Notes: generated by a model from the letters alone, not told the origin. A stretch of DNA of 32,575 nt from Clostridiales bacterium (GCA_029240935.1 JARDZI010000004.1:1-32575); one strand, 5' to 3'; positions 16,319 through 25,024 are shown, counted from the stretch's first letter. Numbers and translations are program-made.

Positions 16319-16777
16319 TAAAATTCGAAAAATTCTAAAAGTTGAAAGATGATGATAGGGAACAGTAAAATGGTTAATAGCTTTCACAGAGAATGGGATG
16401 CAGAAATGTCTTGAAGAGTTGATTTTATAAATTAGACATGCAAGCAATGCTGAAAACCCACAGGCTTTATCATTTGAAACTCACCCTTGAATTGCAGGTT
16501 GAAAAAATTATTTATTGAAAAAACTATATATAACATATTAAAAAATTCCTATTGTAGTGGCAGGCTTCCACGCCTGCAGAAGTCAATTTCAAGCAGAAGC
16601 AGGTCAACCTGCCACTACATATGGAATGTGATTTTATTATGGAAATATGTTATAGTCCTAGATAATAATTTTAGTAAGCTTTGCCGGTGTATTGCCGTTA
16701 TTTAAATTGAGTTATAAATTTGGATGGTACCGCGAACAGATTCCGCTCCATGGGTTGGGCAGAATCTGTTTTTTTAT
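16319..16777 (+). ncRNA. T-box riboswitch (Leu, CUC specifier) upstream of leuA
   Basis: Leader RNA that senses uncharged tRNA. Visible parts: GATGATAGGGAACAGTA at the base of stem I (from about 16350), the CAGAGAATGGG GA-motif (16387-16397), the specifier loop TTGAAACTCACCCTTGA with CTC (Leu) at 16480-16482, the T-box GGATGGTACCGCG at 16722-16734, and a terminator whose arms AACAGATTC/GAATCTGTT (16735-16743, 16762-16770) are followed by seven T. The specifier matches that known for the B. subtilis ilv-leu leader. A palindromic element (16553-16619) is inserted in the linker between stem I and the antiterminator, which makes the leader unusually long. Starved cells with uncharged tRNA-Leu(GAG) should read through to leuA. 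Confidence 0.88.
16553..16619. repeat. Palindromic element, family 2, inserted in the T-box linker
   Basis: TGTAGTGGCAGG (16553-16564) and the inverse ending CTGCCACTACA (16609-16619). It is flanked by CTAT on the left and TATG on the right, so a 3-base TAT duplication may mark insertion. An inner stem (CTGCAGAAG.. with ..AAGCAG) is also visible. It interrupts no known conserved part of the T-box. Confidence 0.8.
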
Positions 16778-16833
16778 TTAGCAATTTCTATTTGGTAAAA
16801 TTGAGTTAGTTATTGTTGTTTTGAAGGCCTATT

Positions 16834-16910
16834 TGTCATCCTGAACCTAGTGAAGGATCTTATGTGATACCTAGGCAAGATCCTTCGGGAGTACCTCCCT
16901 CAGGATGACA
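16834..16910. repeat. Palindromic element, family 3, second copy (inverted relative to 407-477)
   Basis: TGTCATCCTGAAC (16834-16846) with CAGGATGACA (16901-16910) as inverted end and AGTGAAGGATCTT/AAGATCCTTC inside. It lies between the T-box terminator and leuA, so it is part of the read-through leader. Confidence 0.82.
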
Positions 16911-16963
16911 GGGCAGGAAAGAGTTCATAGAAATACTATTATTGCAGAAGTGGAGGTGATGTT

Positions 16964-18472
16964 TTGAAAGGTGTATACATTTTTGATACAACCCTAAGGG
17001 ATGGAGAACAAACTCCTGGAGTTAACTTGAATAAAATTGAGAAGCTTGAGATTGCAAAACAGCTTGAGAAACTTGGTGTTGATGTAATTGAGGTTGGATT
17101 TCCCGTAACCTCAAGTGGAGATTTTGAGGCTGTGAAGCTAATTGCACAAAGCATAAAGGGACCTGTTATAACAGCACTTGCAAGGGCTGTAAAAAGTGAT
17201 ATAGATACTGCATGGGAAGCAATAAAATATTCAGAAAAGCCTAGAATTCACACATTTATTGCAACCTCTGAAATTCATATGAAGTATAAGCTTAACATGA
17301 CAAGGGAAGAGGTACTTAATAAGGCAGCAGAAATGGTTGCATATGCAAAGGGACTATGCCGGGACATTGAGTTTTCTCCAGAGGATGCTACGAGAACTGA
17401 TGTAGAGTTCTTATACAGTATTATAGAAACTGTTATTGATGCAGGTGCAACTGTTATTAACATACCAGACACTGTAGGCTATAGTACACCAAAGGAATTT
17501 GGAGGTTTAATTGCTGGAATTAAGAAAAATGTTAAAAATATTGATAGGGCAATAATAAGTGTACACTGCCATAACGATTTGGGACTAGCTGTCGCAAATT
17601 CACTAATGGCAATAGAAAATGGTGCTGCCCAAATAGAATGTGCTGTTAATGGACTTGGTGAAAGGGCAGGCAATGCAGCCTTAGAGGAGGTAGTTATGGG
17701 ACTTAAAACTAGAAGGGATTGCTTTGGAGCAACAAACCATATAATTTCAGAAAATATTTATAATACAAGCTTACTGGTAAAGAGATTAACAGGAGTAGAT
17801 GTTCAGCATAACAAAGCAATAGTTGGAGCAAATGCATTTGCTCATGAATCAGGAATTCACCAGCATGGGGTATTAAATTTCAGTGGAACATATGAAATAA
17901 TGACACCTGAGTCAATCGGGTTAAATAGAAATTCTATAGTTCTTGGAAAACACTCTGGGAATCATGCATTTAGACAAAGAATAAAGGACCTTGGTTTTGA
18001 AAATATAAGTGAAGAAGCAGAAAATAAAGCATTTAAGAAGTTTAAGGAATTAACAGATAGGAAAAAAGAAATATATGATGAGGATATTAAAGCACTCATA
18101 AACGATGAATTGTTAATATCAGAGGAGGGGTATAACCTCCAATATTTCCATATATCAAGTGATAGCAAGCCATCAGCAGTGTCAAGGGTCAAGCTTACCT
18201 TAGAGGACAAAAGCTTTGAGGGTGAAGCCAATGGTGATGGCCCAGTGGATGCGTTATTTAATGCAATAGAGAAAGCACTTGGAATGGATTTATGTCTTAA
18301 GGATTATTCATTAAAATCTATAACACATGGAAGGGATGCCATGGGTGAGGTTCTAGTTAGAATTGAAAACCAGGACAAGATATATACTGGAAGAGCCGTA
18401 AGTACTGATGTTATTGAGGCAAGTGCAAAGGCATATGTAAATGCAATTAATAAAATACTAGAAAAAATTTAG
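16964..18472 (+). CDS. leuA: 2-isopropylmalate synthase
   Basis: First committed enzyme of leucine synthesis, 502 aa: 2-ketoisovalerate + acetyl-CoA to 2-isopropylmalate. TTG 16964 with GGAGGTGAT at 16952-16960. The TIM-barrel domain opens with [15 protein letters not shown] (R12, D13, Q16), has the metal motif HCHND with H201 and H203, and [13 protein letters not shown]. The C-terminal regulatory (leucine-binding) domain includes [19 protein letters not shown] near residue 420 and is complete, so allosteric leucine feedback is expected. Expression is controlled by the upstream T-box. The next reading frame starts 12 bases after the stop. Confidence 0.95.
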   Translation: MKGVYIFDTTLRDGEQTPGVNLNKIEKLEIAKQLEKLGVDVIEVGFPVTSSGDFEAVKLIAQSIKGPVITALARAVKSDIDTAWEAIKYSEKPRIHTFIATSEIHMKYKLNMTREEVLNKAAEMVAYAKGLCRDIEFSPEDATRTDVEFLYSIIETVIDAGATVINIPDTVGYSTPKEFGGLIAGIKKNVKNIDRAIISVHCHNDLGLAVANSLMAIENGAAQIECAVNGLGERAGNAALEEVVMGLKTRRDCFGATNHIISENIYNTSLLVKRLTGVDVQHNKAIVGANAFAHESGIHQHGVLNFSGTYEIMTPESIGLNRNSIVLGKHSGNHAFRQRIKDLGFENISEEAENKAFKKFKELTDRKKEIYDEDIKALINDELLISEEGYNLQYFHISSDSKPSAVSRVKLTLEDKSFEGEANGDGPVDALFNAIEKALGMDLCLKDYSLKSITHGRDAMGEVLVRIENQDKIYTGRAVSTDVIEASAKAYVNAINKILEKI

Positions 18473-18484
18473 GAGGAAAATATT

Positions 18485-18619
18485 ATGGAAAAAAGAGAAT
18501 ATTCATATGAAAATGAGAATATGGGGCTTGAAGGAGGTTATTTCGAATTTTTACACAACTTGAAAGATGAAAATCCCTGGGATGAAAGAGACTTTAACTC
18601 AGTTTTTATGTATCTCTAG
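18485..18619 (+). CDS. 44-codon ORF, probable detached N-terminus of the citramalate synthase gene
   Basis: ATG 18485 is preceded by AGGAGGA at 18472-18478, an excellent ribosome site. The peptide is acidic and hydrophilic (YFEFLHNLKDENPWDERDF) and stops at TAG 18617. The next frame (+1 relative) is open from 18598 without any ATG, GTG or TTG before the conserved citramalate synthase start. Adding one T to the TTTTT run at 18603-18607 would join the two frames as ...DFNSVFYVSLGNVFKINS... Either this is a frameshifted 5' end (mutation or sequence error) or a short separate ORF. I do not recognise the peptide. Confidence 0.45.
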   Translation: MEKREYSYENENMGLEGGYFEFLHNLKDENPWDERDFNSVFMYL

Positions 18620-20283
18620 GAAATGTTTTTAAAATAAATTCAGAGGAGTGGTTCCCTAATGGGGATTTAAATAAGTTATCGAGGGTATATATTTACGACA
18701 CAACTTTAAGGGATGGCTCCCAGGCTGAGGGAATATCCTTTACAGTGAAAGACAAGCTTAAAATAGTAAAAATGCTAGATGAATTTGGAGTGGATTATAT
18801 AGAAGCCGGAAATCCAGGCTCTAACCCAAAGGATTTGGAGTTCTTTAAAAGTGCAGTAAACTTAAAGCTTAAGCATTCTAAGCTTACTGCCTTTGGTAGC
18901 ACTAGAAGAGCAGGTGTTGATGTTTCAAAGGATTCAAATATAATTTCCATACTTGAAGCAGATACAAAATCAGTAGCAATATTCGGAAAGACATGGGATT
19001 TTCATGTGGTTGAAATAATTAAAACAACATTAGAAGAAAATTTATGTATGATAAGTGATACTCTTAGTTACTTAAAAAGTAGGGGTAAGGAAGTAATATT
19101 TGATGGTGAGCATTTCTTCGATGGTTATAAAAATAATAGGGAATATGCAATGAAGGCAATAAAAACAGCGGAAGAAGCCGGAGCTGATTGTATAGTTTTG
19201 TGTGATACAAACGGTGGAACAATGCCAGAGGAAATAGCCGAAATAGTACAAGCAGTTGGAAAAGAAATAACTGCTCCCCTTGGAATACACTGTCATGATG
19301 ATTGTGGAGTAGCAGCTGCAAATTCAATTATTGCAATTAAAAATGGTGCAAATCAGGTTCAGGGTACTATCAATGGTTATGGAGAAAGATGTGGAAATAC
19401 TAACCTGTGCATAGTCATCCCAAATTTGCAGTTAAAAATGGGAATACACTGTATTCCGAAGGAAAATATAAGGGGGCTAACAGGGTTATCAAGATATATA
19501 AGCGAGCTTGTTAACCAGTCACATAATGAACGTGCCCCATATGTCGGAAACAGTTCTTTTGCACACAAGGGTGGCATGCATATTGATGCAGTTCTCAAAA
19601 ACAGCAAATCCTTTGAACATATTAATCCAACTACTGTGGGAAATGAGAGAAGAATACTCATGTCTGAGGTTTCAGGAAGAAGTGCAATTTTAAAGAAAAT
19701 TAAGGCGGAGGCACCTTGGGTTACAAAGGACTCTCCTGAAGTCAAGCTTGTAATAGAAAGACTTAAGGAGCTTGAATTTGAGGGTTACCAGTTTGAGGGT
19801 GCAGAGAGCTCCTTTTCCTTAATGATAAAAAGAGCACTTGGACTTGGAAGAGAATTTTTTAAGGTTAAGGACTTTAGAGTATTTGAGGACAAGTTTAGTG
19901 AGGAGTATACATCACTATCACTAATAAGAGTGGAGGTTGATGGAAAGGAAGAACTCACAGCAGCAGAGGGTGATGGACCAGTTAATGCAATAGATAAGGC
20001 TCTAAGAAAAGTCTTGGAATTATTCTATCCCAGTATTAAAAGGATGAGATTAACTGATTATAAGGTACGTGTTCTAAACACAAATGATGCAACAGGCGCC
20101 AAGGTGAGGGTTCATATTGAATCAACAAATGGTGAGAGGGTTTGGGGTACCGTTGGTGTATCCACAAATATTATTGAAGCCAGTCTACAAGCCCTTATTG
20201 ATTCGATTGAATATTTTTTCTATATGGAATCAGAAGAAACTGTTCCAGAGATTGAGTTAACTGGTTCCAGTATTGAAATATGA
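18598..20283 (+). CDS. cimA: (R)-citramalate synthase, 5' end frameshifted
   Basis: Condenses pyruvate and acetyl-CoA to citramalate, the entry to threonine-independent isoleucine synthesis. The conserved start YIYDTTLRDGSQAEGISF lies at 18688-18741, so the GTG at 18745 is too late to be the true start. No ATG/GTG/TTG exists in this frame between the stop at 18595 and 18745. Two one-base fixes are possible: an extra T in 18603-18607 joins it to ATG 18485, or an extra G in GGGG 18661-18664 gives ATG 18659 with AGAGGAG ahead. Metal motif HCHDDCGVAAANS and GYGERCGNTNL are present, and the C-terminal LeuA-type dimer domain (AAEGDGPVNAIDKAL) is complete. GNPGSNPKD distinguishes it from LeuA. Shared leuCDB would complete the route. 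Confidence 0.88.
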   Translation, partial: LSFYVSLGNVFKINSEEWFPNGDLNKLSRVYIYDTTLRDGSQAEGISFTVKDKLKIVKMLDEFGVDYIEAGNPGSNPKDLEFFKSAVNLKLKHSKLTAFGSTRRAGVDVSKDSNIISILEADTKSVAIFGKTWDFHVVEIIKTTLEENLCMISDTLSYLKSRGKEVIFDGEHFFDGYKNNREYAMKAIKTAEEAGADCIVLCDTNGGTMPEEIAEIVQAVGKEITAPLGIHCHDDCGVAAANSIIAIKNGANQVQGTINGYGERCGNTNLCIVIPNLQLKMGIHCIPKENIRGLTGLSRYISELVNQSHNERAPYVGNSSFAHKGGMHIDAVLKNSKSFEHINPTTVGNERRILMSEVSGRSAILKKIKAEAPWVTKDSPEVKLVIERLKELEFEGYQFEGAESSFSLMIKRALGLGREFFKVKDFRVFEDKFSEEYTSLSLIRVEVDGKEELTAAEGDGPVNAIDKALRKVLELFYPSIKRMRLTDYKVRVLNTNDATGAKVRVHIESTNGERVWGTVGVSTNIIEASLQALIDSIEYFFYMESEETVPEIELTGSSIEI

Positions 20284-20343
20284 CAATTACAATTCCATAT
20301 GAAATGTTGTATTATAGGGAGATTACAAAATACTGACAAATTT

Positions 20344-20385
20344 AAAAAGAGATACTGCGGGCATAAAGCCCTCAGTATCTCTTTT
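20344..20385. terminator. Bidirectional terminator between cimA and the ligase-like gene
   Basis: AAAAGAGATACTGCGGGC pairs with GCCCTCAGTATCTCTTTT across ATAAA, with one mismatch; A and T runs flank both sides, so it can serve the converging cimA (+) and the minus-strand membrane gene. Confidence 0.88.
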
Positions 20386-20487
20386 GATTTTTAAGTTTAT
20401 TCTGCTCTAATTGTCATGCAACAGTCTCTTTTTTATAATTTAGATATTTCGTGACAAATATTGCATATTTATCTATCCAATACTTAC

Positions 20488-21678
20488 CTAGCCTGTTTTT
20501 GAAAGGGGGTTATAGGCATTCATAAGATCTCTCCCCTCCAAAGCCAGGAGGTATTGGGTAGCCAGAGAACTTATAATTGCTGAGGTTGCCATAAATATTA
20601 ACCCGGATTGTGGGGCAAGCATTGTAAAGTCAACAAGTCCATGGCCAATTATCAAGGCTTGAATTCCAGTTAATAAAGGAACTAGCTTAGAACCCTGAGT
20701 ATATAGTACCCATAAGCTCTTAAAAAGATAAAATTTCATATACATATATATGGATAATCCAACAATACCAAGGGTTGCGATGAAGTTAATCCAGGTATTG
20801 TGAGCATGATATACAAGTCCATCATAACTAATAAAATTTGCACCTGATTCTAATATACCAAAAAGACCCCAGCCCTTAATTGGTTTCATCTTTATCATAT
20901 CTAGACATCCATCCCATATCATATCACGGGTTACAATTGACCTGTCAAGGAGATGACCAGTGATATTTTTTATGTTTGATGCTTGAGGAGGCATAAAGGT
21001 AAGGATTATTATTGGGATGGTTATAAAGATTAAAAATACACTATCTCTTTTATCCTTATTTAAAAAGTAATATACGGGAAGGCCTGCCAAAAACCCAATA
21101 TAGGCACCCCTAGACCCTGTAAGAGAAAGAGCTATGACAAATAGTATCGTAATATATTTATAAAACCCTCTGTTCTTTTCTGCTGCAGTACTTGTAAAAT
21201 ATAGGCTTAAAAGAATCATTACAGCAAACCAGTGACCTGCAATATTTGGATTTCCAAAGGTACTGTAAATTCTATGCCCTATAGTTGCCTTGGAAGCTAC
21301 TCCAAGGAGTAGGGTTAAAATATTGTCATTACTCTTTATAAAAACTAATTTCTCAACTATTCCAAAAACAGCAGAGAATATAGAAAAATACATAATATAT
21401 CTAAATAGCTTTTCAACTTTGTTTTCATCCTTAAAAAAGTTTTGCATGAATATACTCAAGCACAAATAAACCAAGATCCCAATTGATGCCAGAGTTGATA
21501 AAATACTTTTGTTTAAAATTCCTACGATGAATGACCATACAAAAAGCAAAAGTAAACCCATATTCCACGGATTTTTATATATAGTTACTTTTTTTAATAA
21601 GACCTTATACACCATGTATATGGTAGGTAGAAAAGCGGTATAAGGAGATAAAACTATTAGAAAAATTGCAATTAGCAT
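20488..21678 (-). CDS. O-antigen ligase-like (Wzy/WaaL family) membrane protein
   Basis: Polytopic membrane protein, 396 aa, with about 10-12 hydrophobic segments from MLIAIFLIVLSPYTAFLP onward. Family hallmarks: STFGNPNIAGHW before a membrane segment, ALSLTGSRGAYIGFLAG in the middle, and a long outer loop ending in DGLVYHAHNTWINFIATLG, where the His and Asn are typical of Wzy_C ligases/polymerases. In Gram-positives such proteins polymerise or attach cell-surface polysaccharides. No glycosyltransferase genes accompany it here, so its polymer is unknown. ATG 21678 lies 10 bases after GGAG. It stands alone, minus strand, converging with cimA. Confidence 0.85.
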   Translation of the reverse strand: MLIAIFLIVLSPYTAFLPTIYMVYKVLLKKVTIYKNPWNMGLLLLFVWSFIVGILNKSILSTLASIGILVYLCLSIFMQNFFKDENKVEKLFRYIMYFSIFSAVFGIVEKLVFIKSNDNILTLLLGVASKATIGHRIYSTFGNPNIAGHWFAVMILLSLYFTSTAAEKNRGFYKYITILFVIALSLTGSRGAYIGFLAGLPVYYFLNKDKRDSVFLIFITIPIIILTFMPPQASNIKNITGHLLDRSIVTRDMIWDGCLDMIKMKPIKGWGLFGILESGANFISYDGLVYHAHNTWINFIATLGIVGLSIYMYMKFYLFKSLWVLYTQGSKLVPLLTGIQALIIGHGLVDFTMLAPQSGLIFMATSAIISSLATQYLLALEGRDLMNAYNPLSKTG

Positions 21679-22045
21679 AAGAGCAAGACTCCTTTTTCGC
21701 TATTATTATACTTCAATAATAATTAAGTCTAATCAATACTTCAATAACAATTCATAAATATTAATACAATGTTTATAAACTATATGTAATTAGTGTCTAA
21801 TGTCACGTGATAATATATAACTAATGAATTTAGTACCATTAAAATTTACTCAAAGAATTTATACCATTAATAATAGTAACACATATTGTGAAAAAAGAAA
21901 AATGAATTTAATCCATATTTAATAAATGGTTCGAACAATATTTATTCAATAGTTATCTTTTATTATTGCACATTTTTTATAATAAATTAGGAAAGTCTAT
22001 ATTTATACTATATATATTCATTAATTTGAAAAATGGAGTGACAAT
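21679..22045. other. AT-rich divergent intergenic region, no gene seen
   Basis: 367 bases between the ligase-like gene (minus) and the NlpC/P60 gene (plus). A direct repeat ATACTTCAATAA occurs at 21708-21719 and 21736-21747, the first overlapping a minus-strand TATAAT-like -10 (ATTATA, 21704-21709). TACCATTAA is repeated near 21834 and 21864. No firm -35 box or terminator could be assigned on the plus strand. Confidence 0.4.
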
Positions 22046-22942
22046 ATGGATTGGTTTAAATGTTATAACCTAATTAAGGATGGAGACGGATATGTACTCG
22101 AAATATACTTAAATCCACATGCTTCAGAATTCTCAAAGGAATTGTGCTCAAGCTTTAAGGAAAACATACTGGGATTGGATGAACAAATCAGATATTTGGT
22201 TAAGAAAAAATTTTCTGATATAAAAATAAATGTTGTAAAGCTTTTACTTGGAACTCTTGCAGTAGCAACCATACCTTTTACCGCACCATTCAATGTAAAG
22301 GCATCTGCAGCAACCACCTCAGGGGCTCAACATACAACTACTGCAAGCACAATGACTGTGCTAAATACAACAGGTGTAGTAACAGCAGGCTGTTTAAATG
22401 TAAGGCAAGGTCCATCAACAAATTATGGTGCGATTCATAGACTGTGGAATAGTAACAGAGTAAAAGTTATAGGTAAGCTTAATCAGTGGTATAAGATACA
22501 ATTATCAGATGGTAGAACAGGCTGGGTAAGTGGGACATATTTACGTGTAAATGCCAAACAGCAGTTAGTAAGCACAGTTGTTTCTACTGCAAAATCTCTT
22601 CTGGGAACTCCCTATGTTTGGGGAGGAGAGTCTCCAAGAGAGGGTGGCTTTGACTGTTCAGGACTTACCCAATATGCTTTTAAACAGGCAGGGTATTCCT
22701 TAAACCGTGTTTCCGTTGATCAGGCTAAGCAGGGTGTATATGTTTCAAGAGCAAGCTTACAGCCTGGAGATCTTATATTTTATTCATTTAAAGGCAACGG
22801 AGTTATTGATCATGTGGGAATATTTATTGGAAATGGCAGAATGATTCATTCTCCAAAGCCTGGTGATGCTGTAAAAACCACATATGTTGGAACCTCCTAT
22901 TGGCAAAGCAGGTATGTAACTGCAAGGAGGATTATTAGATAG
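22046..22942 (+). CDS. SH3b-NlpC/P60 cell-wall hydrolase with unusual N-terminal domain
   Basis: Likely peptidoglycan endopeptidase, 298 aa, ATG 22046 after GGAGTGA. The catalytic NlpC/P60 domain (about 175-298) has C204 in GGFDCSGLTQYAF, H256 in DHVGIFIGNG and H268 in MIHSP, the usual Cys-His-His set, plus LLGTPYVWGG. A bacterial SH3 domain lies at about 112-167 (LNVRQGPSTNYGAI, WYKIQLSDGRTGWVSG). The hydrophobic signal-like segment is at about 64-82, not at the start: it is preceded by a 60-residue domain (DWFKCYNLIKDGDGYVLEIY) with no signal-peptide character. The protein could be a membrane-anchored enzyme with a cytoplasmic N-domain, or use an extended signal. It stands alone and has its own terminator. 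Confidence 0.88.
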   Translation: MDWFKCYNLIKDGDGYVLEIYLNPHASEFSKELCSSFKENILGLDEQIRYLVKKKFSDIKINVVKLLLGTLAVATIPFTAPFNVKASAATTSGAQHTTTASTMTVLNTTGVVTAGCLNVRQGPSTNYGAIHRLWNSNRVKVIGKLNQWYKIQLSDGRTGWVSGTYLRVNAKQQLVSTVVSTAKSLLGTPYVWGGESPREGGFDCSGLTQYAFKQAGYSLNRVSVDQAKQGVYVSRASLQPGDLIFYSFKGNGVIDHVGIFIGNGRMIHSPKPGDAVKTTYVGTSYWQSRYVTARRIIR

Positions 22943-23136
22943 GCCAAGTTATTTGGCTAATGCAGACGCAAAGCCACACTATTATAAATCTGGGTTACCT
23001 GTCAAAAAATTGCTTAATAGTTTATTCATGAGTTTGACATGTGATAAACAAAATAAATATTTATAATAAAAATAGAAGTTAAATATCAAACACAAATGGC
23101 AATAACTTATTCAAATAGATAACCCCCCATTAATAT

Positions 23137-23165
23137 AAGGAAGAATATTTTTATTCTTCCTTTTT
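23137..23165 (+). terminator. Intrinsic terminator after the NlpC/P60 gene
   Basis: AAGGAAGAATA (23137-23147) pairs with TATTCTTCCTT (23152-23162) around TTTT, then three more T. It lies about 200 bases after the stop codon; the rest of this gap (22943-23248) shows no gene. Confidence 0.8.
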
Positions 23166-23248
23166 ACATTTCTAAAATAATCTATATTTTAAAACCCAAT
23201 AATATATTATAATAAAAGAAGTTAATAATTTGAAAAAGGGTGAGGGCT

Positions 23249-25024
23249 ATGAATTACAGCTGCGAGCTTAAATGTATACATGATACACTTAAAAGTGTAT
23301 GCAATGCAATTGTGAGTGTAATAAATGTAGATATTACTATTGTTGATAATGAATTGAATAGAATAACCGGTACTGGAAGGTATGTTGGTAGTATAGGTGA
23401 GCAGTTAAATTCTAACTGTAGCTTTGCTTATGCTCTTCAAAGGGGCGAAAGCTTTATAATAGAAAACCCAAGGCTTCATGAAGCCTGTAGCAACTGCATT
23501 AATAATGATGGCTGTAAGGAGTTTGCTCAGGTATGCTGTCCAATAAAGGTGGATGATAATATTGTTGGTATTATGGGGCTTATTGCATTTAATGAGAAGC
23601 AAAGGGACATAATTTTGGAAAACAAGGAAAACCTACTAGAGTTTTTGAGCAGAATGTCTGAATTAATTGCATCGAAAATTAAGGAAAATAGAAAAACTAA
23701 GAACGTAAATTTAATGGCAAGAGAACTCGAGATTTTGGTAAACTCAATGGATTCAGGGGTTATATCAACTGATGAGAACGGTATGATATTAAGGTACAAC
23801 CTAATAGCTGGGGAAATGTTTAATATAAATCAGGAAACAGGCTTAGTAAAGAATGTTTCTGATATAATTGAAGGTATTGCAATTCAAAAAATAAAAGAAA
23901 ATAAGTGCCATATATCCAATAATGAATTTTTATATACTACAAAGGGGATTAAATACAGAGGATATTATAATGCAAAGCCTATTATGGTTGAAAATAATGT
24001 TACTGGATTTATATTTACCTTTAATAAGATTAATGAACTAATAAAGGTAGTAAATGATATAGCTAGTACAAATATGATAATAACCTTTGAGGATATAATA
24101 GGTAATAGCAATGAAATCGATACTGTAAAGGATTACTCTAAAAGAATTGCCAAGGGAAGGTCCACAGTACTAATTCAGGGAGAAAGCGGCACAGGTAAGG
24201 AGCTCTTTGCAAGGGCAATACATTATGAAAGTGATAGAAGAAATCGTCCATTTGTTGCAATAAACTGTACAGCAATACCGGAAAACCTTATTGAAAGTGA
24301 GCTTTTTGGATATGAGGAGGGTGCTTTTACAGGAGCAAGAAAGGGAGGTAAAATAGGCAAGTTTGAGCTTGCAAACAAGGGAACCATTTTTCTAGATGAA
24401 ATAGGAGATATGCCCCTAAACCTTCAGACGAAACTCCTGAGGGTACTTCAGGGAAATGTGATAGAGAGGGTTGGAGGTAACACTTCAATACCTGTAGATG
24501 TTAGAATAATTGCTGCTTCAAACAAGTTACTTGAGGAGAAGGTTAGAGAAAGGGAGTTTAGGGAGGATTTATTTTATAGACTCAACGTAATACCAATTCA
24601 CCTTCCACCATTAAGGACAAGGCTCCAGGATATTGAAATATTATCACATGTATTCTTAATAAAATTCAATCAAAAGCTTGATAGACATATAGAAGAAATA
24701 GACCCTTCTGTATTAGAGCTTTTTAAAAATTATAAATGGCCAGGGAATGTAAGGGAGCTGGAGAACGTTATTGAGTATGGGGTTAATATGTCAGCTGATA
24801 GGATAATTAAAATTGGAGATTTGCCAAGAAGACTTAAGGAAAATGAAGCAATTCAAGAAACCTTAAGGGAGGAGACATTAACACCAATAAAGGAACTTGA
24901 AAGAGTAGAAATAGAGAAGGCATTGAAATTGTTCGGAGATAACAGTGAGGGAATAGAAAGGGCAGCAGAGGTTCTCGGAATAAGCAGAGCAACAATATAT
25001 AGAAAGATAAAGGCATATGAATAA
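23249..25024 (+). CDS. Sigma-54-dependent transcriptional activator, probable regulator of cysteine desulfidase
   Basis: Enhancer-binding protein, 591 aa from ATG 23249 (GGGTGA 5 bases before; GTG 23240 is an alternative). The N-terminal GAF-like sensor (about 1-145) has a cysteine cluster C80, C83, C89, C96, C97. A PAS-like domain (about 155-265) follows. The AAA+ domain has Walker A GESGTGKE (311-318), the sigma-54 contact loop GAFTGA (358-363) and Walker B FLDE (381-384), then the WPGNVRELENVIEYG segment. A Fis-type helix-turn-helix (ERAAEVLGISRATIYRKIK) ends the protein. A -24/-12 promoter and palindromic sites lie upstream of the cysteine desulfidase gene at 27234, and a remnant of such a gene is directly downstream. 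A similar activator-desulfidase pair (CdsR/CdsB) is known in Clostridioides difficile, as I recall. Confidence 0.93.
   Translation: MNYSCELKCIHDTLKSVCNAIVSVINVDITIVDNELNRITGTGRYVGSIGEQLNSNCSFAYALQRGESFIIENPRLHEACSNCINNDGCKEFAQVCCPIKVDDNIVGIMGLIAFNEKQRDIILENKENLLEFLSRMSELIASKIKENRKTKNVNLMARELEILVNSMDSGVISTDENGMILRYNLIAGEMFNINQETGLVKNVSDIIEGIAIQKIKENKCHISNNEFLYTTKGIKYRGYYNAKPIMVENNVTGFIFTFNKINELIKVVNDIASTNMIITFEDIIGNSNEIDTVKDYSKRIAKGRSTVLIQGESGTGKELFARAIHYESDRRNRPFVAINCTAIPENLIESELFGYEEGAFTGARKGGKIGKFELANKGTIFLDEIGDMPLNLQTKLLRVLQGNVIERVGGNTSIPVDVRIIAASNKLLEEKVREREFREDLFYRLNVIPIHLPPLRTRLQDIEILSHVFLIKFNQKLDRHIEEIDPSVLELFKNYKWPGNVRELENVIEYGVNMSADRIIKIGDLPRRLKENEAIQETLREETLTPIKELERVEIEKALKLFGDNSEGIERAAEVLGISRATIYRKIKAYE

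Noticed and set aside
16320-16334. CodY-like box (AAAATTCGAAAAATT) at the leuA transcript start
   Set aside because: Four mismatches to the 15-base consensus in very AT-rich DNA; too weak to annotate as a site, so only mentioned with the promoter.
16487-16705. 72-codon ORF in the leuA leader
   Set aside because: It lies across the T-box linker and the inserted palindrome, has no ribosome site and no recognisable protein pattern.
18745-18747. GTG 18745 as the start of citramalate synthase
   Set aside because: It would remove the conserved DTTLRDG motif that provides metal and substrate contacts, and it has no ribosome site.
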